64,000 nucleotides of DNA from the NCBI GenBank assembly GCA_965219705.1, contig OZ244789.1, positions 992,001-1,056,000 on the forward strand, given 5' to 3'. The stretch's first letter is position 1. Every line of letters begins with the position of its first letter. The stretch is from JAJECS01 sp965219705. GTDB taxonomy: Bacteria; Chloroflexota; UBA11872. Of the stretch, positions 23,935-33,029 are shown piece after piece. Under the pieces are notes generated by a model. The model was not told the origin of the DNA. It searched no databases and worked only from the letters and a program-made list of their open reading frames with translations. The position numbers and the translations under genes were made by a program.

Positions 23935-26900
23935 CTAATTGGTGCTGTTCGTCCAGTTCGGCCCGTCGGTCGCATGGTAGAGCGCGACCAGCACGTCTCT
24001 GTCAGTGAGGGGGACGGGGACAGGCGTTGGCGACTCGGCAAGCGCCGGGCCCGCAGCCTCGATGCTCGAGCTTCCATCGGCTCCGCAGAACGGCAGCTCG
24101 AGCTCGGCAAGGTCATTGATCCGAATCTCTTGCCATGCTTCGGGGATGCACCCGGTGAGTTGGTTGCCATCGCCGAGCCGCAGGAGGTCCAGGTTGGCAA
24201 TGCCGCCCAACTCAGCGGGAAGCTCGCCACGCAGTTGGTTCCCTCGGAGCGTCAGCTGCACGAGATTCGAAAGGCGGCCCAGCTCGGGCGGGATTGCCCC
24301 GGTGAGCTGGTTGTACTCCAGCCACAGCACAACGAGCCGAGTGAGGCGGCCCAGCTCGGGCGGGATAGCCCCACCGAGCTGATTCTCCGAGAGCGACAAA
24401 AACCCCAGGTTGGCGAGGTCGCCCATTTCGCGCGGGATCTCCCCATGCAACCGGTTCGCCCCGAGTCCTAGCCGGTCAAGCTTGGCAAGGCGTCCCAACT
24501 CGGGCGGGATCTCGCCACTCAACTGGTTCACACTGAGCGACAGCTCTCTCAGATTGGTGAGTCGGCCCAATTCGGGCGGAATCTCTCCAAGCAACTGGTT
24601 GCCGGTGAGCCGCAGCACTTCCAGGTTGACGAGGTCGCCGAACTCGGGCGGGATCGTCCCACCCAATTGGTTGCCATTGAGCTGCAGTTTGATCAGGCCG
24701 ACAAGGCCTCCCAACGTGGGCGGGATTGCCCCACGTAACTGGTTTTTTTCGAGTCCCAACATCTCCAGGTGATTGAGGCCGCTAAACTCGGGCGGGATTG
24801 CTCCACTCAGCTGGTTGCCGCCGAGCCACAGCTGTTCCAGCTTTGCGAGGTTGCCCAACTCCGATGGGATCGCCCCGCTCAACGCGTTGTCACTGAGCCA
24901 CAGTCCGGTCAGGCTCGCGAGGTTGCCCAACTCCGGCGGGATTGCGCCACTGAGCTGGTTCTCGGTGACCCCCAACGCTTCAAGGTTGCCGAGGCCGCCA
25001 AGTTCGGGCGGGATCGCCCCGCTGAGTTGGTTCCGACTGAGCCCGAGACGTGTCAGCCTGGACAGGTTGCCAAACTCGGGCGGGATCTCGCCGCCCAGGT
25101 TGTTGTCATGGAGCCACAGCCGTGTCAGATTCGCGAGGCGGCCCAGCTCGGGCGGGATCGAGCCTTCCAACTGGTTCCCGGAGATCGACAGTTCGACGAG
25201 GTTGGTGAGGTGGCCAAGCTCGGGCGGGATCTCGCCACTCAATTGATTGTCGTGAAGATCCAGCTCTCGCAGCTTGGAGAGGCCGCCCAACTCGGATGGG
25301 ATCGAGCCTTCCAGCTGGTTCCCCCAGGCGGATAGCTCGACGAGGTTGGTGAGGTGACCCAGCTGCGACGGCATCTCGCCACGCAACTGGTTTCGATTGA
25401 GCCGCAGCGACACGACCTGGACGTTGGCGTCGGTCGACACGCCGTACCATTGACTGACCGGCGACGCGCTCAACCAGTTGCGGTTGTTCGCCCAGTTCGC
25501 CCCGTCCGTCGCGCGATAGAGCGCGAGCAGCACGGCTCTGGCAGAGACGGATGTAGGTGGGGGCGTCCGGGCCGACCCAGGGCCCGTTGCCGTACCGCTC
25601 GCGCTTCCGCTGACATCGCACAACGGCAACCCAAGTTTGGCCAGGTCACTGTGGGCGGGATCTTGCGACCACTCCGGCACGCACCCCGTGAGTTGGTTGC
25701 CGCTGAGCAACAAGACTCCAAGGCGCGAGAGACGGCCCAATTCGGGCGGGATGGCCCCCGTGAGCTGATTGCCGGCGAGGTCCAGCACTTCCAGCTTGGC
25801 GAGGCGGCCCAACTCGGGTGGTATCTCCCCGCCGAGCAGGTTCTCACTGAGCCACAGCTGCCGCAGACTGGAAAGGTCGCCCAGCGCGAGCGGAATCGCG
25901 CCTTCCAACTGGTTCCCCGATATCGATAGCTCTCCGAGGTTGGTGAGGCCGCCCAACTCCGACGGTATTTCTCCTCGCAACTGGTTGTCGTTGAGCCGCA
26001 GCGCCGTGACCTGGCCCGCGGTGTTTGTCGTGATGCCGTACCACTCGCCGATGGGACCTGCGCTCAGCCAATTGCTGTTGTTTCGCCAGTTGGCCCCATC
26101 GGTCGCGTGGTAGAGCTCGACTAGCGCAGCCCGGTCACTGAGGCTTTCGCGTAGTCTGCAAAACGGCAACCCGAGGTCGGCAACGTCGCCGGTCCTGATA
26201 TCTCGCAATTCCGCGGGAAGGCACCCCGTGAGTTGGTTGCCGCGGAGCCAAAGCTCGCGCAGCTTTGGCAGACGGCCTAGCTCGGGCGGCACTTCGCCCC
26301 GCAACTGGTTGCCATCGAGCCGCAACTTCCCCAAGTTGGCGAGGCGGCCCAAGGCGGACGGTATTGCCCCGCTGAGCTGGTTCTCGCTGAGCCCCAGCTC
26401 TGTCAGCGCGGACAGGCTGCCCAACTCGGGCGGGATCTCTCCACTCAGTTGGTTCTGATCGAGCCCCAGATATGTCAGCTTGGACAGGTTGCCCAACTCG
26501 GGCGGGATCGCCCCACTCAACTGGCTGTAACCGAGGCTCAACGCACTCAGATTGGCCAGGAGGCCTAGGTCGGGCGGGATCGGCCCACTGAGGTGGTTAT
26601 CGCCGAGCGTCAGCCATTCCAGCTTGGCAAGGCGGGCGAGCTCAGGCGGAATTGCTCCGCTGAGTTGGTTACCCCAGAGCGCCAGCCATGTCAGATTGGC
26701 GAGGCGGCTCAGCTCAGGCGGAATTGCTCCACTGAGTTGGTTATTCCCGAGCTTCAACCACCGCAGCGGCGCGAGACGGCCCAAGTCGGGCGGGATTGCT
26801 CCAATGAGTTCGTTATTGCTGAGCTGCAGCACTTCCAGCTTGGCGAGGTGGCCCAACTCAGGCGGAATTGCCCCCTGCAACTGGTTTCCGCTGAGATCCA

Positions 26901-28270
26901 GGTCTGTCATGTCGACGAGGCTGCCCAGCTCAGGTGGAATCACCCCACGCAACCGATTGTCCGCGAGTCGCAGCCCTGTAACCTGGCCACTGCGTACGGT
27001 GACGCCGTACCATTCACCGATTGGCGCCTCGCTCAGCCAGTTGGTGTTGATCTTCCAGTTCGGTCCGTCGGTCGCGTGGTAGAGCACGGTCAACGCGTCG
27101 GTCGGCGAGCTTCCGCCGGCTCCGCAATACGGCTGCCCAAGGGCATGGAAGTTGCTGAACGGCAACGCGCGCAAGTCCACGGAGATGCATTCCGTGAATC
27201 GGTTGCTTCCACCGAGCGACAGAAACAACAGGTTGGTGAGGCGGGCCAACTCGGGCGGTATCTCCCCGCTCAACTGGTTGTCATCGAGCTCCAGCACGTG
27301 CAGCCTGGCTAGGCTCCCCAGCTCTGAGGGGATCTGCCCCTGCAGCCGGTTCGCGCTGAGGTCCAATGCGCCCAACTGGGCGAGCCGGCCCAGCTCGGCC
27401 GGAATCGCTCCCGTCAATTGGTTCTCATTGAGCTCCAGCAATTCCAGCCCGGATATGCTCCCGATCTCGGGCGGGATCTCCCCTTGGAGCTGGTTCTCGC
27501 TGAGAAGCAGCCACCGCAACTGCGTGAGGCGTCCCAACTCGGCCGGAATCGCTCCGCTCAACTGGTTCTGATCAAGCCCCAGCAAGACCAGATTGCCTAG
27601 GCCGCCCAGTTCAGGGGGAATCGGACCACTGAGCTGGTTGTCACCAAGCGCCAGCACGACCAGATTGGCGAGGCTATCCAGTTCGGACGGGATCGGCCCG
27701 CTAAGCTGGTTCCGATGAAAACTCAGCTCTTGCAGCCCGGCGAGCCGACCTAGCTCGGGCGGGATTGCCCCACTTAGCCGATTGCCGCCGAGCAACAGCC
27801 GTTCCAGCTCGGCCAAATTGCCCAGTTCAGGCGGGATCGGCCCGCTGAGCTGGTTTCCAAATAGACTCAGCTCTCGCAGATTTGAGAGCCGACCTAGCTC
27901 GGGCGGGATTGCCCCGCTCAGTTGATTGCTGTTGAGCCGCAGCCGCTCCAGATTGGCCAGGCCTCTCAGTTCGGACGGGATTGGCCCGTTGAGCTGGTTC
28001 TTGCTGAGCCGTAGCACGATCAGGTTGGCAAGATCGCCCAGCTCGGGGGGAATCTCTCCGCTCAGTCGGTTGCCGTCGAGCAGCAGCTGTCGTAACTGGA
28101 CAAGACGGCCCAATTCCCACGGGATCGCCCCGTCTAGCTGGTTCTCGCCGAGCCCCAGTGAGGTCAGCCTGCCCAGGTGACCTAGCTCGGGCGGGATCTC
28201 TCCCTGCAGCTGGTTGTCGGGGAGCCACACTTCCGTGACCCGGCCGGTGGGGTCCGCGGTGACGCCGTAC
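23410..28270 (-). repeat. Tandem 72-bp repeat array coding for LRR units
   Basis: A long coding array with a period of 72 bases (24 residues), interrupted about every 900-1,400 bases by non-repeat cap sequences. Neighbouring units share most codons, including a recurrent CCCAACTCGGGCGGGAT-like stretch on the plus strand. It explains the dense periodic pattern and is not a CRISPR array, since units are contiguous and coding. Confidence 0.85.
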
Positions 28271-28782
28271 CAGTCGTTGAGTGGCGCGTCGCTCAGCCAG
28301 TTGGTGTTGCTCGTCCAATTGGGTCCGTCGGTCGCGTGGTAGAGCGCGGTCAACACAAACCGGTCGGCGGAGCGGGTAGGCGTGGGAGCCGGCGTGGGCG
28401 TGTCGGCTGGAATTGCTGTCGTGCCAGGTGTCGGCGTGAGCGACGCGGCCGGTGCTGCGGTCGTGTCGGATGTTGCGGTGGATGTGGGCGTCGCGGTGGT
28501 GTCTGGCGTGGGTCTGACCGCCAGCGTCGCGGTTGGGTCGGGCGTTGGCGTGGGTGCAGCGGGCGTTGCAGTCGGCGTGGCCCTGTCGGGGACGGGAGTC
28601 GGGCTGGGTGTCGTAGCTAGCGCGACGGTTCTATCAGGCGTCGGAACGGGCGTGGGCGGCTGGGCCGAAGCTGTCGTCGGCACCAGGTCCGCCGTCTGAG
28701 GCGTGTCGGTGGGGGCGTCGCAGGCGGCTGCCGCGAGCGCGACGCCAAGCATGAGCGCAACCGCAGCGGCACGGATGGTCAT
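23935..28782 (-). CDS. Giant plant-type leucine-rich-repeat lipoprotein
   Basis: A 1,615-residue surface protein. The ATG at 28782 begins MTIRAAAVALMLGVALAAAAC, a lipoprotein signal with lipobox ending at C21. Residues about 22-145 are a Thr/Pro/Ala stalk. Four complete modules follow, plus the start of a fifth; each opens with a cap such as ALYHATDGPNW and closes with a NQLTGCIP ... LPFC cap. Between caps are over fifty 24-residue LRR units of the form LxxLxLxxNQLSGxIPPELGxL, the plant-specific subclass. Such arcs bind proteins or glycans; the ligand is unknown. The gene ends early at TAG in the fifth module. High repeat identity favours recombination. It is transcribed towards rpmI, on the same strand. 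Confidence 0.88.
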   Translation of the reverse strand: MTIRAAAVALMLGVALAAAACDAPTDTPQTADLVPTTASAQPPTPVPTPDRTVALATTPSPTPVPDRATPTATPAAPTPTPDPTATLAVRPTPDTTATPTSTATSDTTAAPAASLTPTPGTTAIPADTPTPAPTPTRSADRFVLTALYHATDGPNWTSNTNWLSDAPLNDWYGVTADPTGRVTEVWLPDNQLQGEIPPELGHLGRLTSLGLGENQLDGAIPWELGRLVQLRQLLLDGNRLSGEIPPELGDLANLIVLRLSKNQLNGPIPSELRGLANLERLRLNSNQLSGAIPPELGRLSNLRELSLFGNQLSGPIPPELGNLAELERLLLGGNRLSGAIPPELGRLAGLQELSFHRNQLSGPIPSELDSLANLVVLALGDNQLSGPIPPELGGLGNLVLLGLDQNQLSGAIPAELGRLTQLRWLLLSENQLQGEIPPEIGSISGLELLELNENQLTGAIPAELGRLAQLGALDLSANRLQGQIPSELGSLARLHVLELDDNQLSGEIPPELARLTNLLFLSLGGSNRFTECISVDLRALPFSNFHALGQPYCGAGGSSPTDALTVLYHATDGPNWKINTNWLSEAPIGEWYGVTVRSGQVTGLRLADNRLRGVIPPELGSLVDMTDLDLSGNQLQGAIPPELGHLAKLEVLQLSNNELIGAIPPDLGRLAPLRWLKLGNNQLSGAIPPELSRLANLTWLALWGNQLSGAIPPELARLAKLEWLTLGDNHLSGPIPPDLGLLANLSALSLGYSQLSGAIPPELGNLSKLTYLGLDQNQLSGEIPPELGSLSALTELGLSENQLSGAIPSALGRLANLGKLRLDGNQLRGEVPPELGRLPKLRELWLRGNQLTGCLPAELRDIRTGDVADLGLPFCRLRESLSDRAALVELYHATDGANWRNNSNWLSAGPIGEWYGITTNTAGQVTALRLNDNQLRGEIPSELGGLTNLGELSISGNQLEGAIPLALGDLSSLRQLWLSENLLGGEIPPELGRLAKLEVLDLAGNQLTGAIPPELGRLSRLGVLLLSGNQLTGCVPEWSQDPAHSDLAKLGLPLCDVSGSASGTATGPGSARTPPPTSVSARAVLLALYRATDGANWANNRNWLSASPVSQWYGVSTDANVQVVSLRLNRNQLRGEMPSQLGHLTNLVELSAWGNQLEGSIPSELGGLSKLRELDLHDNQLSGEIPPELGHLTNLVELSISGNQLEGSIPPELGRLANLTRLWLHDNNLGGEIPPEFGNLSRLTRLGLSRNQLSGAIPPELGGLGNLEALGVTENQLSGAIPPELGNLASLTGLWLSDNALSGAIPSELGNLAKLEQLWLGGNQLSGAIPPEFSGLNHLEMLGLEKNQLRGAIPPTLGGLVGLIKLQLNGNQLGGTIPPEFGDLVNLEVLRLTGNQLLGEIPPELGRLTNLRELSLSVNQLSGEIPPELGRLAKLDRLGLGANRLHGEIPREMGDLANLGFLSLSENQLGGAIPPELGRLTRLVVLWLEYNQLTGAIPPELGRLSNLVQLTLRGNQLRGELPAELGGIANLDLLRLGDGNQLTGCIPEAWQEIRINDLAELELPFCGADGSSSIEAAGPALAESPTPVPVPLTDRDVLVALYHATDGPNWTNSTN

Positions 28783-29253
28783 GGGCAATGCCTCGTCAAG
28801 GAGCGGCTCGCGCGAATCGCCGCGCGACGTGCGGGGACTCTGCCAACACCTGGACGTGAGCAAGCATCACCCAAGACCTCGTGACGGGCAACCACAGGCG
28901 CGGCGGCGCCCCTGGGCTGGATCTGACGCGTGGCGCCGTGGGCGGACGCCCAGCGGGCCTGCAGGATCCGCAGGCAAGCTAGGGCTGGGTTTCCGCTGCA
29001 GAGACGTTTGCAGAAACCAATAGGGACGGTTCGCGAACCGCCCCTACCCGGGCGTGGAGCGGCCCGAGAGGCGCACCGGTTCGGTGGGGCCTGGATTTCC
29101 GGTTCCGGCCAACGCGCAAAGATGCTCCGCGGGAACCGCGAAACCGAAGTGACCCACGACCCAGCCCGTCGGCATCGTGCGGTACAGTCGCGACCTAGGG
29201 CGGAGCGCCGCTGCGCGCCCTCGCGTGCCGCAATTTTCTGCCCAACGCGCCTC
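28783..29253. other. 470-base intergenic region between LRR gene and phosphoesterase
   Basis: This divergent region must hold promoters for the LRR lipoprotein (minus) and the phosphoesterase (plus). The only structure I see is the second copy of the dispersed TTCGCGAA palindrome at 29021-29046. Open frames across it give low-complexity Arg/Ala-rich translations without family features. Confidence 0.5.
29021..29046. repeat. Dispersed TTCGCGAA palindrome, copy 2
   Basis: A 26-bp palindrome with a single mismatch, sharing the core CGGTTCGCGAACCG with copies at 14614-14643 and 30415-30438. It lies upstream of the phosphoesterase gene. Confidence 0.75.
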
Positions 29254-29982
29254 ATGCACATCGCCGTCTTTGCCGATGTCCACGCCAATCTGACCGCGCT
29301 GCGCGCGGTGCTCCGGGACATTGACGCCCAGGGTCGCTTCGACCTGATCGTATCCAACGGCGATCAGCTATTCGGGGGGCCGCGCCCGCTCGAGACCTGG
29401 CGCGACCTCGAGCGTGTCGGCGCCTACTGCCTGTGCGGCAACACCGAGCGCGATCTCGGCACTGGGCAGTTTCCACCGGCGCCCGCCGGCGGCCAGTGGC
29501 GCGATCGCATCCTGGAGGTCTTCGACTGGACCATGGACGCACTGCCGGACGAGGTTCGCGCACGCGCCGCGCAGCTACCCCAGCGGCTCGACGTGCGCAT
29601 CGACCGCGGGCCGCTGCTGGTCGTCAGCCATGCCAACGGGGTCAATCTCGATGACTTCATCTGGGCCGATACCGACCCGGCGGAACTCGACCGCTTGATC
29701 GGGACGCCGCGGCCGGCGCTGCTGGTTGTCGGCCACATCCACGCTCCGTTGGACTTGGAGGTGGGGGCCACGCGGGTGCTGCGGGCGGGCAGCGTTGGAT
29801 TGATGTATGAGGCCAACGCCTTCAACGAAGCCCATTGGACCGAGATCACCTGGGATGCGCCGGGGCGCGCGTGGCACGCCGAGCGGCATGCGGTGACCTG
29901 GGACCACACGGCCGAGATCGCGGCGGGCCACGCGGTCGGCTATCCGGGCACGGAAATCCTGCCGGGATACGAGCGCGCGTAA
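29254..29982 (+). CDS. Calcineurin-like metallophosphoesterase
   Basis: A 242-residue protein with the metal-binding signature of this superfamily: FADVHANL near the N terminus (D and H), SNGDQLFGG (GD), CGNTERD in the place of GNHE/D, SHANGV and GHIHAPL (GHxH). The Thr in GNTERD replaces the usual His, which weakens but does not abolish the site; the YfcE/MJ0936-like subfamily often has GNCD or similar. It may hydrolyse cyclic nucleotides or other phosphodiesters. The ATG at 29254 was chosen because the conserved fold starts there; the longer frame upstream runs through the palindromic repeat. Confidence 0.85.
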   Translation: MHIAVFADVHANLTALRAVLRDIDAQGRFDLIVSNGDQLFGGPRPLETWRDLERVGAYCLCGNTERDLGTGQFPPAPAGGQWRDRILEVFDWTMDALPDEVRARAAQLPQRLDVRIDRGPLLVVSHANGVNLDDFIWADTDPAELDRLIGTPRPALLVVGHIHAPLDLEVGATRVLRAGSVGLMYEANAFNEAHWTEITWDAPGRAWHAERHAVTWDHTAEIAAGHAVGYPGTEILPGYERA

Positions 29983-30051
29983 CGGGCGTCTTGTTCGCAC
30001 GCGCAAGGGTTGCGATGCTTGCGGATAAGAGACATCTCGCTGGAGCCGGTT

Positions 30052-30387
30052 ATGGATGCACCCCTGGCGGAAGGCACGATTCGCGATTCGCTGCGCGACG
30101 TGATCGACCCTGAGATCGGCATCAATATCGTGGACCTGGGCCTGATCTACGAGATCGAGCTCGCCCCCGCCGCCGAGGCCGAATCCGACACCGATGCCCA
30201 CGACGTGTCGGTCACCATGACCCTGACGACGCCCGGGTGTCCGGCCGGACCGCACATCCTGCAGCAGGTGAAGCAGGTGGTGGAGCGCGTGCCGGGCGTG
30301 CGCAGTATGGAGCTTGATCTCACGTTCAGCCCCTTGTGGAACGAGGAGATGATCAGCGAGGACGTGCGCTGGATTCTGGGGCGCTAG
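30052..30387 (+). CDS. MIP18/SufT family Fe-S assembly protein
   Basis: A 111-residue protein of the MIP18 (DUF59/PaaD-like) family involved in Fe-S protein maturation. It contains LRDVIDPEIGINIVDLGLIYEI, split here by an inserted acidic stretch before VSVTMTLTTPGCPAG, which holds the single conserved cysteine, then VPGVRSMELDLTFSPLWNEEMIS. The insertion of about ten acidic residues (AAEAESDTDAHD) is longer than usual. The ATG at 30052 seems best although the frame opens at 30010. It is followed by a palindromic repeat. Confidence 0.88.
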   Translation: MDAPLAEGTIRDSLRDVIDPEIGINIVDLGLIYEIELAPAAEAESDTDAHDVSVTMTLTTPGCPAGPHILQQVKQVVERVPGVRSMELDLTFSPLWNEEMISEDVRWILGR

Positions 30388-30414
30388 AAACGCCGCAGCG
30401 GGCGAGGATTTGGT

Positions 30415-30438
30415 AAGGGCGGTTCGCGAACCGCCCTT
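30415..30438. repeat. Dispersed TTCGCGAA palindrome, copy 3
   Basis: A perfect 24-bp palindrome with core GGGCGGTTCGCGAACCGCCC, located between the MIP18 gene and the nuclease gene. It matches the copies at 14614-14643 and 29021-29046. Confidence 0.78.
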
Positions 30439-30465
30439 CCGGGGGCTCTGACGATCGCCCGGCGC

Positions 30466-31197
30466 GTGACGCGGCTCAGCTTCACCAAGCTCTCGCTGTT
30501 CGAGTTCTGCCCCACGGCCTATCGCTACCGCTACGTCGAGCGAGTGCCGGTGCCCTTCGTGCCCCGAATCGTCGTGGGCGCGATCGTGCACGCGGTGCTG
30601 CACCGGCTCTTCGAGCACCTGCAGGCCCGCGAGCGCGTGGACAAGGCGGTGCTTGACCGCCTGCACGCGGACTATTGGGCGCAGGCGCCGCGACTGGACC
30701 CGGAACGGTTCCCGGACATGTGGCAGGACGGCCAGGCGTTGCTCGACGGCTACTGGTCGGCCAACCATCAAGACCTGGGCCAGCCGGTCCTGCTCGAGTC
30801 GCGGTTCCGCTTCCGTCCAGACCCCGAGGCCGGCTTCTCGATCGAGGGCGTCATCGACCGCGTGGACGAGACGCCGTCGGGCGCGGCGATCATCGACTAC
30901 AAGAGCGGCCGCCGCCCGGCGCGGCTGCCAGATCGCCTGCGCGCGCAGCTTCACACGTACGCCCTGGGCGTGGGGCGGGTACACCAACGGCGGGTCGAGC
31001 GGCTCGATGCCTACTTCCTGACCGACAATGCCGCCATCTCGATAGCGCCCGACCCGACGTACAACGACGCGTTGCTGGGGCGGTATGCGACGACGGCCGA
31101 CCGGATCGAGGCCGGTAGTTTCACGGCCACGCCCGGGCCGCACTGCGCCGGCTGTGACTATCGTGACCGCTGTCCCTTTCGGGCGACCGACGCGTAG
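30466..31197 (+). CDS. RecB/Cas4-like PD-(D/E)xK nuclease with Fe-S cysteines
   Basis: A 243-residue protein of the PD-(D/E)xK superfamily similar to the RecB C-terminal or Cas4 nuclease. It starts with the RLSFTKLSLFEFCPTAYRYRY motif that carries the first cluster cysteine. The active site is GVIDRVDE plus AAIIDYKSG (D...D-x-K), followed by QLHTYALGV (QhxxY). The C terminus CAGCDYRDRCPF supplies the other cysteines, so a 4Fe-4S cluster is likely. No cas1/cas2 gene or CRISPR array is near, so a repair role is more probable than spacer acquisition. It starts with GTG at 30466, 27 bases after the palindrome, and converges with nuoF three bases apart. Confidence 0.87.
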   Translation: MTRLSFTKLSLFEFCPTAYRYRYVERVPVPFVPRIVVGAIVHAVLHRLFEHLQARERVDKAVLDRLHADYWAQAPRLDPERFPDMWQDGQALLDGYWSANHQDLGQPVLLESRFRFRPDPEAGFSIEGVIDRVDETPSGAAIIDYKSGRRPARLPDRLRAQLHTYALGVGRVHQRRVERLDAYFLTDNAAISIAPDPTYNDALLGRYATTADRIEAGSFTATPGPHCAGCDYRDRCPFRATDA

Positions 31198-31200
31198 CGG

Positions 31201-32499
31201 TTAGCCCGCGCGACCGTTGCCGTTCGCGATGGGGCAGGTGCCGGCGGCGCAGTGGTGGTCGCGGATGTGGGCCTCAAACTCGTCGCGGAACCGACTGGCC
31301 GCGCCGCGAACCGGCTGGTGCGCGAACTGGCCCAGGCCGCAGAACGACGCCATCATGCTGGCGCCAAGCTCCTCAAGCAGTTCGAGCTCATCCAGCGTGC
31401 CCTGGCCGTGCATGATGCGCTCGCAGATCTGGACGAGATTGGGCGCGCCCTCGCGGCAGGGGATGCAGAAGCCGCAACTCTCGTCCTCGAAGAACAGCGC
31501 GTCGCGGTAGGCCGCGTCGACCATGCAGGCGGTCTCGTCGAACACGACGACGCCGCCGGTGCCCATGATCGTGCCCAGGGCGGCCATGGACTTGGGCTCA
31601 AGCGGCGCGTCGATCTCAGCCGGGGTCAGCGGCGCGGACGAGGCTCCGCCGGGCTTGAAGCCCTTGAAGGTCCGTCCTTCGGGCACGCCGCCGCCATGAT
31701 CCATGATCACTTCGCGGGCCGTGACGCCCAGGGGCAACTCCACGCAAACGGGGTTCACGACGTTGCCGGAGAGGCAGTACATCTTGGTACCGGCCGCGTC
31801 GCCGATGCCGAGATTCTGAAACCACTCGGCGCCGTTCATCACGATGGCCGGCGCGGCGGCCAGCGTTTCGACGTTGTTGATGGCGGTTGGCAGGCCCCAC
31901 ACGCCGACATTGGTCGGGAACGGCGGCTTGAACCGGGGATTGCCCCGCTTGCCTTCGAGGGAGTTGAAGAGCGCCGTCTCCTCGCCGACGATGTAGGCGC
32001 CGGCGCCGCGGCGAAACTCGACCTCGAAGTTGAAGTCGTCGCGGCCGCAAATGCCCTGCCCGAGATACCCGGCCTCGTAAGCCTCGCGCAGGGCGTCCTG
32101 CACCCGCGTATGGGAGAGGCCGTATTCGCCGCGGATGTAGAAGTAGCCCCGCTCGGCGTTCGAGGCGTAGGCGGCAATGATCATGCCCTCGATGGTCATG
32201 TGCGGGTCCAGCTCGAGGGACAGGCGGTTCACGTAGGTGCCCGGCTCGCTCTCGTCGGCGTTCACCACCACGTAGCGCGGCGTCTTGGGGTCCTTGCGGA
32301 CGAACTCCCATTTGAGGCCCGTTGGGAAGAAGGCGCCGCCGCGGCCGCTGAGGTTCGATGCCTTGATGAGATCGCTCACGTCCTCCGGGGACATCTCTTG
32401 AAGGACGCGCTCCAGGGCCTCATAGCCTCCCGCCTCGCGGTAGCTCGCCAGCGTCCAAGACTCCGGGCGGGCGAAGTTGCGCGTGACGACCAGCTCCAT
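31201..32499 (-). CDS. nuoF: NADH-quinone oxidoreductase subunit F (NuoF-like)
   Basis: A 432-residue flavoprotein that binds NADH, FMN and a 4Fe-4S cluster. Seen are the FMN segment GRGGAFFPTGLKWEF, NADESEPGTYVNRL, EFRRGAGAYIVGEETAL, and the cluster cysteines in ESCGFCIPCREGAPN plus a later ASFCGLGQF. The size matches NuoF of complex I. Its ATG overlaps the nuoE stop (TGATG). No other complex I subunit is in the window, so the pair may serve a separate complex I operon or an NAD-linked formate dehydrogenase or hydrogenase. Confidence 0.93.
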   Translation of the reverse strand: MELVVTRNFARPESWTLASYREAGGYEALERVLQEMSPEDVSDLIKASNLSGRGGAFFPTGLKWEFVRKDPKTPRYVVVNADESEPGTYVNRLSLELDPHMTIEGMIIAAYASNAERGYFYIRGEYGLSHTRVQDALREAYEAGYLGQGICGRDDFNFEVEFRRGAGAYIVGEETALFNSLEGKRGNPRFKPPFPTNVGVWGLPTAINNVETLAAAPAIVMNGAEWFQNLGIGDAAGTKMYCLSGNVVNPVCVELPLGVTAREVIMDHGGGVPEGRTFKGFKPGGASSAPLTPAEIDAPLEPKSMAALGTIMGTGGVVVFDETACMVDAAYRDALFFEDESCGFCIPCREGAPNLVQICERIMHGQGTLDELELLEELGASMMASFCGLGQFAHQPVRGAASRFRDEFEAHIRDHHCAAGTCPIANGNGRAG

Positions 32500-33029
32500 C
32501 AGCTTGCGCCGTTCCGTATGCCGTCGAGCAATCCCGGCACGTCATCGGGCGTCACCGGTCCGTGCTGGTCCAAGTTGACCAGCATTGCCGGTTGCTTGTC
32601 ACACAGACCCAGGCACGAGACCACCTCGACGACAAACTGGCCGCAGGGGCTGGTGTGCCCACGCCGCACGCCCAGCGCGTCTTCCAGCGCGCCGATCAGC
32701 TTGGGAGCGCCGGCCAGATGACAGCTCAAGTCCCGGCAGACGCGCAGCACGTAGGGCGGCTGCGGCTCCAGGGAGAACATGGTGTAAAAGGTCACCACGC
32801 CGAAGATCTGGCTCTCGGGCAACCGCAGCTCCTCGGCAATCATGGTGATGGCCTCGGGCGGCACGTAGGAAAACAACTCTTGGGCGGCGTAGAGCGCCTC
32901 GATGGTCGAGCCGGGCAGCTCCTTCAGGGGCTGCAACCGTTCCCGCAACGTTTCGAGCTTGGGTCGCTCGGACTCCGGCAGCGGCGCGCGACCGGGCGGC
33001 GTCTCGAGCTCAGTGTGGTGGATAGCCAT
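32499..33029 (-). CDS. nuoE: NADH-quinone oxidoreductase subunit E (NuoE-like)
   Basis: A 176-residue thioredoxin-like protein carrying a 2Fe-2S cluster. The four ligands are C and C in RVCRDLSCHLAG (Cx4C) and C and C in VSCLGLCDK (Cx3C), the standard NuoE arrangement. The N-terminal half has ELFSYVPPEAITMIAEEL and IFGVVTFYTMF. The ATG at 33029 is selected; upstream residues to 33374 are Arg/Pro-rich shadow. It is the first gene of the two-gene nuoEF operon and diverges from the small gene at 33207. Confidence 0.93.
   Translation of the reverse strand: MAIHHTELETPPGRAPLPESERPKLETLRERLQPLKELPGSTIEALYAAQELFSYVPPEAITMIAEELRLPESQIFGVVTFYTMFSLEPQPPYVLRVCRDLSCHLAGAPKLIGALEDALGVRRGHTSPCGQFVVEVVSCLGLCDKQPAMLVNLDQHGPVTPDDVPGLLDGIRNGAS

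Noticed and set aside
23410..28270. CRISPR-like periodic repeats
   Set aside because: Period of 72 bases without spacers and fully coding for LRR units.
29254..29982. Another selenoprotein or frameshift in the phosphoesterase because of GNTERD
   Set aside because: The frame is intact and the change His to Thr is a simple substitution, not a stop.
30466..31197. Cas4 of a CRISPR system
   Set aside because: No cas1, cas2 or repeat array nearby; the RecB-like nuclease family includes many stand-alone proteins.
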